Positions 35,796 to 45,820 are shown, numbered from the stretch's first letter. The stretch is DNA of 64,000 bases from Eubacterium sp. (GCA_017514785.1 JAFWIO010000009.1:1-64000); one strand, 5' to 3'. Notes: generated by a model not told the origin, from the sequence alone. Program-made: numbers and translations.

Positions 35796-36589
35796 TAATT
35801 TTTGTAATTGACGACGAAGAAAGAATTATTAAATCAGCAACACGCCATTTCACAAAGTTGGAACCAGACGCAAGACTAGAAACTTTTATGAATCCTATGG
35901 ATGCCTTAAACGCAATTAAAAAAGATGGCATTATTCCCGACATAGTTTTCTGCGATATTGAAATGCCAGAGATAAGCGGCATTAAACTTGCTGCTAAATT
36001 AAAATCTTTAGTACCAGATCTTCGAATTGTTTTTGTCACAGCCTACTCCGAATATGCTGTAGATGCTTTTAAGGTAGAAGCTCAAGGTTATCTTATGAAA
36101 CCAGTTTCCTTAAAAGACCTTAGAAAAGAATTGGATCGCGTACCAACAGTATATAGACCACAACCTGGCAAACTAGATGTTAGATGTTTTGGCCACTTCG
36201 AAGTTTTCTTTGACGGAAAACCATTGGTATTCCAGCGAAGACAGTCAAAAGAATTGTTGGCCTTTCTAGTTGATAGACAAGGAAAGTTGTGTACTTCGGA
36301 AGATATTGGTGCAGCCTTGTGGGAAGATGAGTTGGATATGACTGTCGTTGGTCAGCGTATCAGAAATCTTATCAGTGACTTGAGAAACACTTTTAGCGAA
36401 ATCAAAATGGAAGATGCCATCATTCGTGATCACAGACAAGTTGCAATCAACAAAGAAATGATAGACTGTGACTACTACCGAATGCTAGAAGGCGATATAG
36501 CTGCCATCAATACATTTAAAGGCGAGTATATGGTTGATTACAGCTGGGCAGAATATACAGCTGGAATGCTTACATATAATGAAGATTAA
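35792..36589 (+). CDS. response regulator with SARP-like output domain
   Basis: A 265-residue regulator. Residues 1-120 are a receiver domain (FVIDDEERI, phospho-acceptor Asp in VFCDIEM near residue 50, VTAYSEYA, LMKPVS with the conserved Lys). From about 128 comes an OmpR-type winged helix of the SARP kind (CFGHFEVFFDGKP, SKELLAFLVDRQGKLCTSEDI, VGQRIRNLISDLRNTF). Most partners of LytS-type kinases carry LytTR or AraC outputs, so the SARP-like output is a less usual pairing, though known in Lachnospiraceae. Targets are unknown; ppdK is the adjacent divergent gene. Confidence 0.87.
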   Translation: MIIFVIDDEERIIKSATRHFTKLEPDARLETFMNPMDALNAIKKDGIIPDIVFCDIEMPEISGIKLAAKLKSLVPDLRIVFVTAYSEYAVDAFKVEAQGYLMKPVSLKDLRKELDRVPTVYRPQPGKLDVRCFGHFEVFFDGKPLVFQRRQSKELLAFLVDRQGKLCTSEDIGAALWEDELDMTVVGQRIRNLISDLRNTFSEIKMEDAIIRDHRQVAINKEMIDCDYYRMLEGDIAAINTFKGEYMVDYSWAEYTAGMLTYNED

Positions 36590-36601
36590 ATTATTGCATA
36601 A

Positions 36602-36633
36602 AAAAAGTGTTGTCATATTTGACAACACTTTTT
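36602..36633. terminator. bidirectional terminator
   Basis: AAAAAGTGTTGTCA / TGACAACACTTTTT, a perfect 14-base stem with loop TATT. It can serve the regulator on the plus strand and the L,D-transpeptidase on the minus strand. Confidence 0.92.
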
Positions 36634-36646
36634 ATTTTGTCTTTCT

Positions 36647-38068
36647 TTAGTAAACAATTACTGGCATTCCAACTTTTGCTTTCTTAAAGATTTTTCTCAT
36701 TGCTCCAAGTGGAGTGTTTACACAACCGTGAGAACCGTTTGTCTTGTAAATGTTTCCACCGTAAGCTGAACGCCATACACTATCGTGGATACCCTGAGCA
36801 TCACTAGTGAACTTCAACCAGTAGTTAACTGTCACATCCCAAGTCTGTCCATGATATGAACCCTTAAGTTGTCTATGGGCAGTCTTTTCTAGTATGCTGT
36901 GAGTTCCCTTGCTAGTATGTCTGTCTCCCACGTTACCTGATACTATAGGAGTCTTAACATATAGCTTGTTCTTTATATACATTCTAAGCGTTTGAGTCTT
37001 GATGTTAATCTCAATCCAAGATCCTTTCATGCCAAGTGTAGTAGATGTTGAGATAGTAGCGAATGCACTCTTATATGTTTTACCTTTAAATCTACGAACC
37101 GCACGAACTTTAAATCTATAGTTGTGACGTTTCTTTAGACCCTTTTGAGTATAAGTTGTTTTCTTTGTAACCTTAACTAACTTCTTACCTTTATATACTT
37201 CATACTTTTCTGCATTGTTTACTGCTTTCCACTTAAGAATAATCTTTGTTGCTTTTTCTTTAGCAGTAATCTTGGAAGGAGCCGATAGGGCTGTCATAGC
37301 CGAAGTATATTTAGGAAGACTGTATGACTTAACTCCAAACTTCTTTCTATATGTAACAAGTTTATATGTATAAACCTGACCAGACTTAACTTTCTTGTCA
37401 GTGTATGAAGTTTTGCTTTTACTCAAAGTCTTGATCTTTTTAAACTTTGGACTTTTTTCACTTGCTCTATATAGATAATACTTTGTAGCTTTTTTATTCT
37501 TTTTAAATGTAAGCTTGATGCTCTTTGAAGCAGCCTTTGCTTTGAAGTTCTTCACACCATCAATATCTGTCATGGCCGAAACTTCTTTTCCACCACTCTT
37601 TGTAGTGTATCCGTCTGCTTTTCTGACAGCTATTACTTTATATTTGTAGACTGTACCCTGTGATAGTCCAGTGTTGATGAATGATGTCTTCTTCAAAGTC
37701 TTATACTTTTTGTAAGCAGACATCTTGCTCTTTCCTTCTACTGAACGATAAACCCAGTACTCTGTAGCTAAAGAAGACTTTTTCCAAACAACTCTTAATG
37801 ATGCATTTTTAACATCTGTTATTTTAAGACCTGTTACCTTAGCTGGAGTTTTCTTTACTACTGCTGTAGTTTCTGGCACTGTAGTCTCTGGTACTGTAGT
37901 AACTTCTGGTGTAGTAGTTTCCTCTTGAGGAGTAGTCTCTACCTGTGGAGTTTCTCCTTCAGGGCCATCTGCGTATACTTTAACAGAAGCACCCTTGCCT
38001 GCTTGATAGAAGCAAAGCATGCTAAACACCATTACTACTATTAATAATTTGCTTATTGTTCTTTTCAT
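36647..38068 (-). CDS. secreted L,D-transpeptidase with fibronectin-like repeats
   Basis: A 473-residue exported protein. A signal peptide (KLLIVVMVFSMLCFYQAG) is followed by a short PE/TT-rich linker, three Lys-rich fibronectin III-like units (repeated KVYKYKVIAVRK-type strands), and a C-terminal YkuD domain with the catalytic motif SHGCVNTPLGAM and the upstream HSILEKT strand. YkuD enzymes make 3-3 crosslinks in peptidoglycan or attach proteins to it. The start is the ATG at 38068, with GAGGCG 7 bases upstream; the longer frame is unsupported. The basic repeats resemble those on the other exported proteins here and may bind wall polymers. Confidence 0.88.
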   Translation of the reverse strand: MKRTISKLLIVVMVFSMLCFYQAGKGASVKVYADGPEGETPQVETTPQEETTTPEVTTVPETTVPETTAVVKKTPAKVTGLKITDVKNASLRVVWKKSSLATEYWVYRSVEGKSKMSAYKKYKTLKKTSFINTGLSQGTVYKYKVIAVRKADGYTTKSGGKEVSAMTDIDGVKNFKAKAASKSIKLTFKKNKKATKYYLYRASEKSPKFKKIKTLSKSKTSYTDKKVKSGQVYTYKLVTYRKKFGVKSYSLPKYTSAMTALSAPSKITAKEKATKIILKWKAVNNAEKYEVYKGKKLVKVTKKTTYTQKGLKKRHNYRFKVRAVRRFKGKTYKSAFATISTSTTLGMKGSWIEINIKTQTLRMYIKNKLYVKTPIVSGNVGDRHTSKGTHSILEKTAHRQLKGSYHGQTWDVTVNYWLKFTSDAQGIHDSVWRSAYGGNIYKTNGSHGCVNTPLGAMRKIFKKAKVGMPVIVY

Positions 38069-38202
38069 AATAAACGCCTCTTTAATAATTTTTCTACTCT
38101 TTTTTGTTTGTTTCCACAAACACTATACTACAATAGATTAAAATATTCTATATCAATTTCAAATTTATATCAATAATTTTTTATTACTTTTGTGCAATAA
38201 AA

Positions 38203-38234
38203 AATACCCATTGTGCTTCACACGAATGGGTATT
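38203..38234 (-). terminator. terminator after glyS
   Basis: Minus strand AATACCCAT / ATGGGTATT nine-base stem with inner TGTG / CACA pairing in the loop, followed by TTTTTATTG. Confidence 0.82.
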
Positions 38235-38248
38235 ATTTTTATTACTAT

Positions 38249-39646
38249 TTAATAAGAAAGTTTTTCATCTAAATATGCTTTTAGGTCTTCTATCTTAATT
38301 CTCTCTTGTTCCATTGAATCTCTATCACGAACTGTTACTGCTCCGTCCTCTTCTGAGTCAAAGTCGTATGTGATACAGAATGGAGTTCCTATTTCGTCCT
38401 GTCGACGATAACGTTTACCGATGGCTCCTCTGTCATCATATTCACAGTTGTAGTATTTTGATAGTTCTTCAAATACCTTTGTGGCACCATCGTTCAACTT
38501 CTTAGAAAGAGGAAGCACTCCTACTTTCACTGGTGCGATAGCTGGATGGAAATGCATCACTGTACGCATGTCTGGCTTTTCTTCTGTTCCGATGTTTTCT
38601 TCGTCGTATGCTGCACAAAGGAATGCTAGTGTAACACGATCAGCTCCTAACGATGGCTCGATTACATATGGAACGTATCTCTCGTGCTTTTCATCGTCAA
38701 AGTATGTAAGGTCTTTGCCAGAGGTTTCTATGTGACGGTTTAAGTCGTAGTCTGTTCTATCGGCAATTCCCCAAAGTTCTCCCCAGCCAAATGGGAATAA
38801 GAACTCAATATCTGTAGTAGCATTTGAGTAGAATGAAAGTTCTTCCTGATCATGATCACGAAGTCTCATCTCTTCTTCTTTGATTCCAAGATCTAGTAAC
38901 CAATCTCTACAGAAGCCTCTCCAATACTCAAACCACTCTAGGTCTGTTCCTGGTTCGCAGAAGAACTCAAGTTCCATCTGCTCAAACTCTCTAGTTCTGA
39001 AAGTGAAGTTACCAGGTGTGATTTCGTTTCTGAATGATTTACCAATCTGTCCGATTCCGAAAGGAATTTTCTTACGAGAAGTTCTCTGTACATTTGCAAA
39101 GTTTACAAAGATACCCTGAGCTGTCTCTGGACGAAGGTAAAGTGTATCTGCTGCATCTTCTGTAACACCCTGGAAAGTTTTAAACATTAGGTTAAACTCT
39201 CTGATGTCTGTGAAGTTCTGCTTGCCACACTCGGGACAAACGATACCTTTTTCTTCTATATAAGAAGCCATCTCCTCGTGAGCCCAGCCGTCCAAGCCTT
39301 TCTCTGGAGTGATGCCATTTTCTGACATGTAATCTTCAATCAACTGGTCTGCTCTAAATCTTGAGTGACATTCCTTACAGTCCATAAGTGGATCTGAGAA
39401 ACTTCCCAAGTGACCTGAAGCAACCCAAGTCTGTGGATTCATCAAAATGGCGCAATCCACACCTACGTTATATTTATTTTCTTGAATAAACTTTTTCCAC
39501 CAAGCATTTTTCACATTGTTCTTAAGTTCAACACCTAAGTTTCCGTAGTCCCATGAGTTAGCAAGTCCACCGTAAATTTCTGAACCCGGATAAATAAATC
39601 CTCTGCTCTTACATAGTGCTACTATTTTTTCCATTGTCTTTTCCAT
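38249..39646 (-). CDS. glyS: glycyl-tRNA synthetase, dimeric type
   Basis: A 465-residue class II synthetase of the alpha-2 (eukaryote/archaea-like) type that charges tRNA-Gly; a cognate tRNA-Gly(GCC) is at 8736. Visible motifs are [46 protein letters not shown] (motif 2), [14 protein letters not shown] (motif 3), and a C-terminal anticodon-binding domain ([13 protein letters not shown]). CxxC pairs (DCKECH and VCPECGKQ) suggest a zinc-binding insert. The ATG at 39646 is chosen because GGAG lies 9 bases before it; the longer frame adds 14 codons. No T-box leader is seen in the short upstream gap. Confidence 0.95.
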   Translation of the reverse strand: MEKTMEKIVALCKSRGFIYPGSEIYGGLANSWDYGNLGVELKNNVKNAWWKKFIQENKYNVGVDCAILMNPQTWVASGHLGSFSDPLMDCKECHSRFRADQLIEDYMSENGITPEKGLDGWAHEEMASYIEEKGIVCPECGKQNFTDIREFNLMFKTFQGVTEDAADTLYLRPETAQGIFVNFANVQRTSRKKIPFGIGQIGKSFRNEITPGNFTFRTREFEQMELEFFCEPGTDLEWFEYWRGFCRDWLLDLGIKEEEMRLRDHDQEELSFYSNATTDIEFLFPFGWGELWGIADRTDYDLNRHIETSGKDLTYFDDEKHERYVPYVIEPSLGADRVTLAFLCAAYDEENIGTEEKPDMRTVMHFHPAIAPVKVGVLPLSKKLNDGATKVFEELSKYYNCEYDDRGAIGKRYRRQDEIGTPFCITYDFDSEEDGAVTVRDRDSMEQERIKIEDLKAYLDEKLSY

Positions 39647-39676
39647 TGTGATTTCTCCATTTCTTTCTATATAATA

Positions 39677-39699
39677 TATGGCTGTCAATGACAGCCATA
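39677..39699. other. hairpin between the lipoprotein gene and glyS
   Basis: TATGGCTGTCA / TGACAGCCATA, a perfect inverted repeat with a single central base. There is no T-run on either side, so it is a weak terminator at best and may act on the glyS message. Confidence 0.45.
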
Positions 39700-39717
39700 G
39701 TTAAAATCTAAATTAGC

Positions 39718-40350
39718 TTATTCTTCGTCGATGTCGTAAACAATGTAGCTTAAGTCTCCTTTGTTAGGCGAAGTGCTTACAACGTCGTCATCGTCTATCT
39801 TGCAATTGTCACTTATGTATTTGATATCACCATTTACTTGAACTTTGAAAGGTGTGTAAGTAACTAAGATGCAATCCTTCATCTTTTTAATATCTTTGGC
39901 AGTGGCTGTTTCTTTAGAATGAGGTTTTTTGAATGTGCCTTTTATTTCGCACTTATCATTATCCGAGATAGGCCCTACATAAAATCCCTCTGGTTCAAAT
40001 CCAGCATAGTTATTCATATAGTTTTTGAAATCGTAAGTAGTTACGAAATCAAGAACAAGCCTTGCCTCTTTAGAGTTGGCTTTAAACTGTTCAACGGAAC
40101 AAGCATCATCCACTGATGAATACTTACTCTTGTTAAAGTCTGCCACTTCTGTATCTATTTGTTGTTCAAGTTGGTCTTCGTTGTCGTATTTCTTGTCAAA
40201 TTTTTCGCATGATCCGTATGACACGGCACCGTCATCTTCTATATATATGCCGTTGTCTCCAGCGTTCAGTTCAATGTCTCCTAATGGATTACATCCAACT
40301 AAACCTACCATCATTACTACTGCAACGATTCCCAATGCTAGTTTTCTCAT
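39718..40350 (-). CDS. lipoprotein of unknown function
   Basis: A 210-residue exported protein with a lipoprotein signal: MRKLALGIVAVVMMVGLVGC, where the Cys at about residue 20 would be lipidated. The mature part is acidic and about 190 residues long, with no domain I can name. It shows alternating charged stretches and a possible beta-rich half (TYTPFKVQVNGDIKYIS). The start is the ATG at 40350, with GGGAG 7 bases upstream; the longer frame adds ten codons. It lies between glyS and recO as a separate minus-strand gene. Confidence 0.78.
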   Translation of the reverse strand: MRKLALGIVAVVMMVGLVGCNPLGDIELNAGDNGIYIEDDGAVSYGSCEKFDKKYDNEDQLEQQIDTEVADFNKSKYSSVDDACSVEQFKANSKEARLVLDFVTTYDFKNYMNNYAGFEPEGFYVGPISDNDKCEIKGTFKKPHSKETATAKDIKKMKDCILVTYTPFKVQVNGDIKYISDNCKIDDDDVVSTSPNKGDLSYIVYDIDEE

Positions 40351-40452
40351 TGTTTGCTCCCAAAATTTAATATTTATCACAAGTTATTCTATAAGAATTT
40401 TACTTGCTTTTCAATGTTTTTTAACCAATATTTACTATATTATAGTGTTTTT

Positions 40453-41184
40453 TTATAAAAATTCTAACGAATTGAATTTTTTGTCCACTCGTTTTTCCAC
40501 ATAAGCGCCAATCACGTCATCTAGCTGTTTTAAAATGTCTTCTTTTACGTTGAACGCAAAAAGTTTGTTCATGGATGAAGTGACAATATATTGAAGCGCA
40601 TAGACTGTAGAAGCCTTAAGTTTTTTATCCTCCGGCAAAGTCTCATGACAATTCTCACATACTAGGCAATCGTGCGCTAGATCAAAGTAATCTAAGTTTT
40701 CTTTGCTGCCACATTTGCCGCAGGCAAAGACATCTGGGTATTCGCCATTTATTACTAGCATTTTGAATTCGTAAACTCTTCTTATTAGAGTGAGCGGAAT
40801 TTCACTTTTTACCAAAGTCTTCATCGCCATATAGATTAGGTTTAGCATCTCTCCTGCTTCCAGACCTTCTTTGGCAAAGTAGTCTGCTAGTTCTAGGAAA
40901 TACATTCCCATATACATTTTGTCGGGGTCTGTTAAATCGTTTGAAAAGTAGTCACTTATCTGGATGTTGTTTATGCTGTAAGCATTTCGACCTGGGTAAA
41001 GGGAAAATTTGCCAAACGCCATAGGCTGGCTGCCGGCTAGAAATGGGCTGTTAGGTTTTCTTGCGCCACGAGCAAAAGCAGACATCTTGCCAAACTCTTT
41101 TGTCAAAATGACTACTCTTTTATCATACTCTCCAATAGGCATTGAAGAGAGAACTATTCCCGTTACCTCTACTTTTTCTACCAT
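40453..41184 (-). CDS. recO: DNA repair protein RecO
   Basis: A 243-residue RecO, which helps load RecA onto single-stranded DNA with RecR and anneals strands. The N-terminal OB-fold is the first ~80 residues (GIVLSSMPIGEYDKRVVILTKEFGKMSAFARGARKP). The helical domain follows, with a four-Cys zinc site FACGKCGSKEN and CLVCENCHETLP. Its start overlaps the era stop by one base (TAATG), so the two are coupled. The era-recO pairing is widespread in Firmicutes. Confidence 0.93.
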   Translation of the reverse strand: MVEKVEVTGIVLSSMPIGEYDKRVVILTKEFGKMSAFARGARKPNSPFLAGSQPMAFGKFSLYPGRNAYSINNIQISDYFSNDLTDPDKMYMGMYFLELADYFAKEGLEAGEMLNLIYMAMKTLVKSEIPLTLIRRVYEFKMLVINGEYPDVFACGKCGSKENLDYFDLAHDCLVCENCHETLPEDKKLKASTVYALQYIVTSSMNKLFAFNVKEDILKQLDDVIGAYVEKRVDKKFNSLEFL

Positions 41185-42089
41185 TACTTATCTGTATATC
41201 CGTAGTTCTTCATCAAGAACTCACTGTCTCTCCAGTCTTTCTTTACTTTAACCCAGAGTTGAAGGTTTACTTTCATCTCCAACTGCTGCTCAATCTCATA
41301 TCTAGCGTTTGAGCCAATCTTCTTAAGCATCGCGCCTTTCTTTCCTATAATAATGCCCTTGTGTGAATCCTTCTCGCAGATGATAGTCGCTTCTATATCT
41401 GTGATAGGGCCTTTCTTGGTCTCGCGCTCTTTCATAAGTTCAATAGTAACCGCGATTCCGTGTGGCACTTCTTCATTTAGTGCGTGAAGTGATTTCTCGC
41501 GTATAATCTCTGCCACAATTTGACGCATTGGCTGATCTGTTAGCGTATCCTCATCATAATACATAGGGCCTTCTGGCAAATTGTTTAGAATCTCTTCCAC
41601 TATTGAATCTACATTTTCTCCACGCATAGCAGATGCTGGGATTATCTCTTTGAAATCATACGCATCTTTGTAGGTGTTTATTATTTCTGGCACTTCTTCT
41701 TTCTTTACCGAGTCAATCTTGTTTATAACAAGGATGACTGGGATGTTAGTGCTCTTTAGTTCTTCTATTATGTGCTTATCTCCAGGGCCCAACTTTTTGT
41801 CAGGCTCCACTAGCCAAAGAATGACATCGACTTCTTCAAAGGTCTTTTCTGCCACATTTACCATATACTCACCAAGCTTGTTCTTTGCCTTGTGAATGCC
41901 AGGTGTATCTAGAAAAACTATCTGACCCTCATCAGATGTGTAAACTGTCTGTATTCTGTTTCTTGTAGTCTGTGGCTTATTAGATGTGATGGCAACCTTC
42001 TGTCCTATGATTTTGTTCATAAGTGTAGATTTTCCTACATTTGGTCTGCCAATCAATGCCACAAAACCTGATTTGAAATTTTCGTTCAT
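41184..42089 (-). CDS. era: GTPase Era
   Basis: A 301-residue GTPase that binds the 3' end of 16S rRNA and helps mature the 30S subunit. G motifs: GRPNVGKSTLMN (G1), TTRNR (G2), DTPGIHKA (G3), NKIDSV (G4), SAMRG (G5). The C-terminal KH domain has IIIGKKGAMLKKIG. Length is standard. The gene is followed directly by recO, and 22 bases upstream is the M16C protease gene. Confidence 0.96.
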   Translation of the reverse strand: MNENFKSGFVALIGRPNVGKSTLMNKIIGQKVAITSNKPQTTRNRIQTVYTSDEGQIVFLDTPGIHKAKNKLGEYMVNVAEKTFEEVDVILWLVEPDKKLGPGDKHIIEELKSTNIPVILVINKIDSVKKEEVPEIINTYKDAYDFKEIIPASAMRGENVDSIVEEILNNLPEGPMYYDEDTLTDQPMRQIVAEIIREKSLHALNEEVPHGIAVTIELMKERETKKGPITDIEATIICEKDSHKGIIIGKKGAMLKKIGSNARYEIEQQLEMKVNLQLWVKVKKDWRDSEFLMKNYGYTDK

Positions 42090-42111
42090 ATCTTATCCTT
42101 TTTTATGTAAA

Positions 42112-45000
42112 CTAGATGTTTCTAATAGTTTTAAACATATCCTTGTTCTCTTCTATCGCGCTCTTCGAACCGATAACACAGATGTTTCCTTTGTCCATAG
42201 CTTCTCTGTAGCACTTTCCAAGTTTTCTGATATCTTCAAGCGATGTGTGAAGAAGTGCATATCTGTTCTTCTTTCTAGTCTCGTAATCATTTCCTGTGAT
42301 ATACAAAATCAATTCTCTTGTCACTGCTTCGCCAGTAGTTAATGGTCTGTCCACTCCGCTTATCGCACCGATAATAAACTTTCGAAGTGTTCTCTCGTCT
42401 GCATCAAAGCTTTCAATATAATCAGCGGCATTTAAATATGTGTCGCTAGTAGATTTCAAGTTTGGATCTCTGTATGATGTGAAAATGACATCGCCAAACT
42501 TTGAAACTCTATTCATACAACCATACGCTCCGCCTAGCACTCTGACATTATTCCACAAGTACTCTGTTCGCATAATGTTTGTAAGTGTGAAGAATGAACC
42601 GTCATAATCTCCGTCATACTTACCAGCTCTTGCTACGTACTGAACCTGACCAGGAGTGATAAATGCCTCGTTCTTCTGCTCTGGCTCGTACTCCCATGGG
42701 TCGTCATTCTCTGCTTTGTCAAACAAGTCTTCGACGAAGTCCTTTGATAGTTCTTTTATCTTTTCGAAAGACTCTTTGCTTCCGCCGTAGTTTACAATCA
42801 CATTACCTTTTACAAAGAGATATTCTAAAGCGCCCTTTAAGTTGGCCGCGAACTCTTCTTTTTTCTCATCGTAGTTTTCAAGTATATCTGAGACAAAGTC
42901 GTAAAAACCAATACCCATTGCCTCGTCGCCCACGAACTCAGTCTTTGAATAGTAGCTCTGCGCTCTGTTGGCCGCAACTACGTGACCGCTTGTGAGAACA
43001 GTCTGGTATGTGGCAGCCTTTGCCTCCTCTAGTAAAACTTTCATTCTATCGTAATCATCAAACTTTGTAGTGTGGATGATTTCTTTTGCGTACTCGAATG
43101 GCTTTTCAATTTTGTCGTAGAACATCTTCGCGTGGATTTCTCCAGAGAATAGCATCTCTTCTGTCTTCTCATTTGTGTTAGAAGATGCCATAAAGAAGAA
43201 CTCGCCCAAGTTTTTGTCAATCTCGGCATTTAAATCTTTGTAACTGTAGTTTGCTGTATCGAGTGCTCCAAAGAATGTTCTAAACAACGCAATATAGTTT
43301 AGATACTTCTTAGGTATTTCACCAGAATTGCAAATGAAAATCAAATAGCCAATTCCGTTTGTGTTGATATCTGAGTGAAGGAATGTAATTCCATCTTCCT
43401 CTGTAATCTCAGCCACAGTTTTCTTTGGCTCAGGATTGATATCTTCTATCTCAAGGATAGGGATAGTCTCTAGTTGCTCTTTAGTGGAAGGCTCTTCCTG
43501 GTAAGCCTTTAGAGCTTTTGTATCCTCGATTATTTTATTTATTTCTTCGTCACTCATGCTAGCTTTTTTCTTTGCTAGTTTTTCTTTTAGCGCATTTTCC
43601 TTCTCTGCAGTTAGTCCCTTCTTAGGAACCATTGTAACTAGTGAAGTGTGAGTGTTATCTATTAGATATTCTTTGATTATATTCTCAAAGTAATCAGTCT
43701 CCACATCTTGTTTTAGTTCTTCAAATACTTTATTTGTCTTAAGGGTGGCAAATGGGTCATTCTCATCATAAAGCCATGTACTCATAAGGTTAAGATCAAA
43801 CATAAGTCCCTTTGGATATGGACCATAGTCCTGTTCCTTTTCTTCAAACTCGCGCTTGAAAAGATAAGCCTTTAGAACATCCTTTTCTAGGCCCTCTTTC
43901 ACCACTTCTTTTAGTGTGTCGTCTATCACTTTGAGGAATTTTTCTTTGTCTTCCTTCTTCGCATACTTTGCAACAATCGAATAAACAGGCTGACGCACAT
44001 CATTTTCATATGCTGATGAAATGTCTTTGCCGATACCTGCTTTAATCAAAGCCTCTTTTAGTTTGGCGCCAGGCATTTCCATTAGTGCATATTCAATCGC
44101 GTGGATTGCAATGTTTAGTTTTACATCATTACTCTCGCCCACGACAAAGTTCTTTGAATAAATATAGTTTTCGTTTTCATTTTCTTCGTCGCCTATTGAA
44201 TATTCATATTCAAAGTCGTTTTCTTTGGCGAAGGCCTTTTGAAGCGGAATGCTAGAATCGATTTCTAGGTAGTCGTACTTAGATAGATACTCTTTATCAA
44301 TCCACTCTAAACGCTCCTTAACATCCATATCTCCGTATAGATAGATATAGCAGTTTGATGGATGATAATAGCGTCTATGAAAATCTAAATAATTTTCGTA
44401 TGTAAGATCAGGGATATTTACAGGGTCTCCACCGCTCTCGTTAAAGTAACCATTATCTGGGAATAGAGAAGTTAGAGTGATTCTATCAAGCACTCCATCA
44501 GCTGATGAGTAAACACCTTTCATCTCGCTGTAAACTATCCCGTTTATCTTTAGTTCATCTTCAGGATTTTCTAGTTCGTAGTGCCAGCCCTCCTGTTTAA
44601 AGATGTTTTCTTCCTTATATATGTTTGGATTAAAAACTGCATCCATATAAACGCTCATAAGATTTTTGAAATCTTGAGCGTTAGTACTGGCAACTGGATA
44701 GATAGTTTTGTCTGGGTAAGTCATTGCATTTAGGAATGTATTGAGTGAACCCTTTGCTAGTTCCATAAACGGATCTTTAATTGGGTATTTCTCTGAACCA
44801 CAAAGAACTGTGTGCTCGATTATATGTGGCACTCCTGTGCTGTCAGTAACAGGAGTTCTAAAGCCCACGCTAAAGACTTTGTTGTCATCTTTGTTTTCAA
44901 ACACTAAAACTCTAGCACCAGTTTTCTTGTGCTTATACAATGTTCCCAGTGAGTCTATCTCATCTATTTTCTCTTTTTTTATTACTTCATATTGTTCCAT
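42112..45000 (-). CDS. M16C peptidase, presequence protease-like
   Basis: A 962-residue zinc metalloprotease of the insulinase superfamily, PreP branch. The inverted zinc motif HIIEH is in PHIIEHTVLCGSEKYP near residue 57, and the third ligand Glu is expected about 75 residues on. The protein has the two clam-shell halves with a hinge around residues 470-540 (many Glu/Lys). It lacks a signal peptide, so it acts in the cytosol, where relatives degrade peptides. Gene order with era-recO suggests one transcript on the minus strand. Length is normal. Confidence 0.9.
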   Translation of the reverse strand: MEQYEVIKKEKIDEIDSLGTLYKHKKTGARVLVFENKDDNKVFSVGFRTPVTDSTGVPHIIEHTVLCGSEKYPIKDPFMELAKGSLNTFLNAMTYPDKTIYPVASTNAQDFKNLMSVYMDAVFNPNIYKEENIFKQEGWHYELENPEDELKINGIVYSEMKGVYSSADGVLDRITLTSLFPDNGYFNESGGDPVNIPDLTYENYLDFHRRYYHPSNCYIYLYGDMDVKERLEWIDKEYLSKYDYLEIDSSIPLQKAFAKENDFEYEYSIGDEENENENYIYSKNFVVGESNDVKLNIAIHAIEYALMEMPGAKLKEALIKAGIGKDISSAYENDVRQPVYSIVAKYAKKEDKEKFLKVIDDTLKEVVKEGLEKDVLKAYLFKREFEEKEQDYGPYPKGLMFDLNLMSTWLYDENDPFATLKTNKVFEELKQDVETDYFENIIKEYLIDNTHTSLVTMVPKKGLTAEKENALKEKLAKKKASMSDEEINKIIEDTKALKAYQEEPSTKEQLETIPILEIEDINPEPKKTVAEITEEDGITFLHSDINTNGIGYLIFICNSGEIPKKYLNYIALFRTFFGALDTANYSYKDLNAEIDKNLGEFFFMASSNTNEKTEEMLFSGEIHAKMFYDKIEKPFEYAKEIIHTTKFDDYDRMKVLLEEAKAATYQTVLTSGHVVAANRAQSYYSKTEFVGDEAMGIGFYDFVSDILENYDEKKEEFAANLKGALEYLFVKGNVIVNYGGSKESFEKIKELSKDFVEDLFDKAENDDPWEYEPEQKNEAFITPGQVQYVARAGKYDGDYDGSFFTLTNIMRTEYLWNNVRVLGGAYGCMNRVSKFGDVIFTSYRDPNLKSTSDTYLNAADYIESFDADERTLRKFIIGAISGVDRPLTTGEAVTRELILYITGNDYETRKKNRYALLHTSLEDIRKLGKCYREAMDKGNICVIGSKSAIEENKDMFKTIRNI

Positions 45001-45076
45001 AATATCTCCAAATATTTATATTTAACCTTATTCATTTTAACACAATCTAATAATAAATTCTCTACTTTCCACAAAC

Positions 45077-45125
45077 AAAAAATGACGGAAGCTCACTTAA
45101 AATCGTTCGCTTTCCGTCATTTTTT
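45077..45125. terminator. bidirectional terminator after bioY
   Basis: AAAAAATGACGGAAGC and its complement (one bulged T) around a 16-base loop. A/T-runs lie on both sides. The bioY stop codon is 4 bases away. Confidence 0.85.
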
Positions 45126-45128
45126 GTT

Positions 45129-45698
45129 TTAAACATTTAAGTATTTATTAACTTGTGTTGAAACTATTAAGGCCACTATAATTTTGGCAAGATCTGGAAT
45201 TATAAATGGAATAACACAAGCGGAAATAGATGCTGCTAGTCCTAAATGCATTGGGTTAAACTGCCAAAACCAAATTGTTCCAAAGATGAAACATGCAATG
45301 TCACCTAGAACCATTCCAATTCCCAGATAAAGTGCTTTCATTTTATTATCTTTATCCTTAGATATGTTTTTGAAGATTCCGATTATTATTACTGTAAGGA
45401 TAAAGCCTAGAATGTATCCACCTGTCATTCCCGTCTCTGTGTTTGGAATGAATTTTACTATTCCAGATGAAAATTCTGAGAACACTGGCACTCCTACTAT
45501 TCCAAGAAGTATATATACGATTATTGCTATTGTTCCTCGCTTTAGTCCGAGTACTCCACCTGTTACACAAACTGCAAATGTCTGTAGTGTGAACGGCACT
45601 GGCCCTAATGGGATTGTTATCCATGTGCACACAATGATTAGCGCTACAAATATTGCAATCATTGCCAAATCTCTAACTGATAATATTTTCTTTTCCAT
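45129..45698 (-). CDS. bioY: biotin transporter substrate-binding membrane protein BioY
   Basis: A 189-residue S-component of an ECF biotin importer. About six membrane segments are visible, with the family stretch FTLQTFAVCVTGGVLGLKRG early on and GGYILGFILTV in the middle. It needs a shared energising module (EcfT, EcfA1, EcfA2) that is not in this window. GAGG 8 bases upstream decides for the ATG at 45698, against a frame with 21 extra codons. The promoter lies inside the BirA operator (45755-45785), so expression should fall when biotin is plentiful. No biotin synthesis genes are nearby, so this looks like a scavenger. Confidence 0.93.
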   Translation of the reverse strand: MEKKILSVRDLAMIAIFVALIIVCTWITIPLGPVPFTLQTFAVCVTGGVLGLKRGTIAIIVYILLGIVGVPVFSEFSSGIVKFIPNTETGMTGGYILGFILTVIIIGIFKNISKDKDNKMKALYLGIGMVLGDIACFIFGTIWFWQFNPMHLGLAASISACVIPFIIPDLAKIIVALIVSTQVNKYLNV

Positions 45699-45732
45699 AT
45701 CTTTTTCCTCTTTTCTTTGTTTGCCAAAAGAT

Positions 45733-45761
45733 ATTTTAGTCCTACCACTTTCTATTGTCAA
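45733..45761 (-). promoter_or_regulatory. promoter for bioY
   Basis: Minus strand TTGACA, 17-base spacer, TAAAAT. The -35 box is part of the left half of the BirA operator. Confidence 0.8.
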
Positions 45762-45785
45762 CCTTATTTCTATTCAGGCTAACAA
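45755..45785. promoter_or_regulatory. BirA operator between bioY and birA
   Basis: TTGTCAACC, 13 bases, GGCTAACAA: a perfect dyad of the TTGTTAACC/GGTTAACAA kind recognised by BirA in Firmicutes. An extra GCTAACAA half-site follows at 45788-45795 in the birA -35 region. Holo-BirA bound here could shut both genes. Confidence 0.75.
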
Positions 45786-45814
45786 TTGCTAACAATTAAG
45801 TGATGTGCTATACT
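45786..45814 (+). promoter_or_regulatory. birA promoter, predicted leaderless transcript
   Basis: TTGCTA, 17-base spacer, TATACT. The A of the birA ATG (45821) is 7 bases past the -10 box, so transcription may start on the start codon itself. No ribosome binding site precedes it. Confidence 0.5.
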
Positions 45815-45820
45815 CTCGCT

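Noticed and set aside
39647..39717. T-box leader before glyS
   Set aside because: Only 71 bases lie between the genes, too short for a T-box, and neither the T-box sequence nor a terminator with T-run is present; only a simple hairpin.
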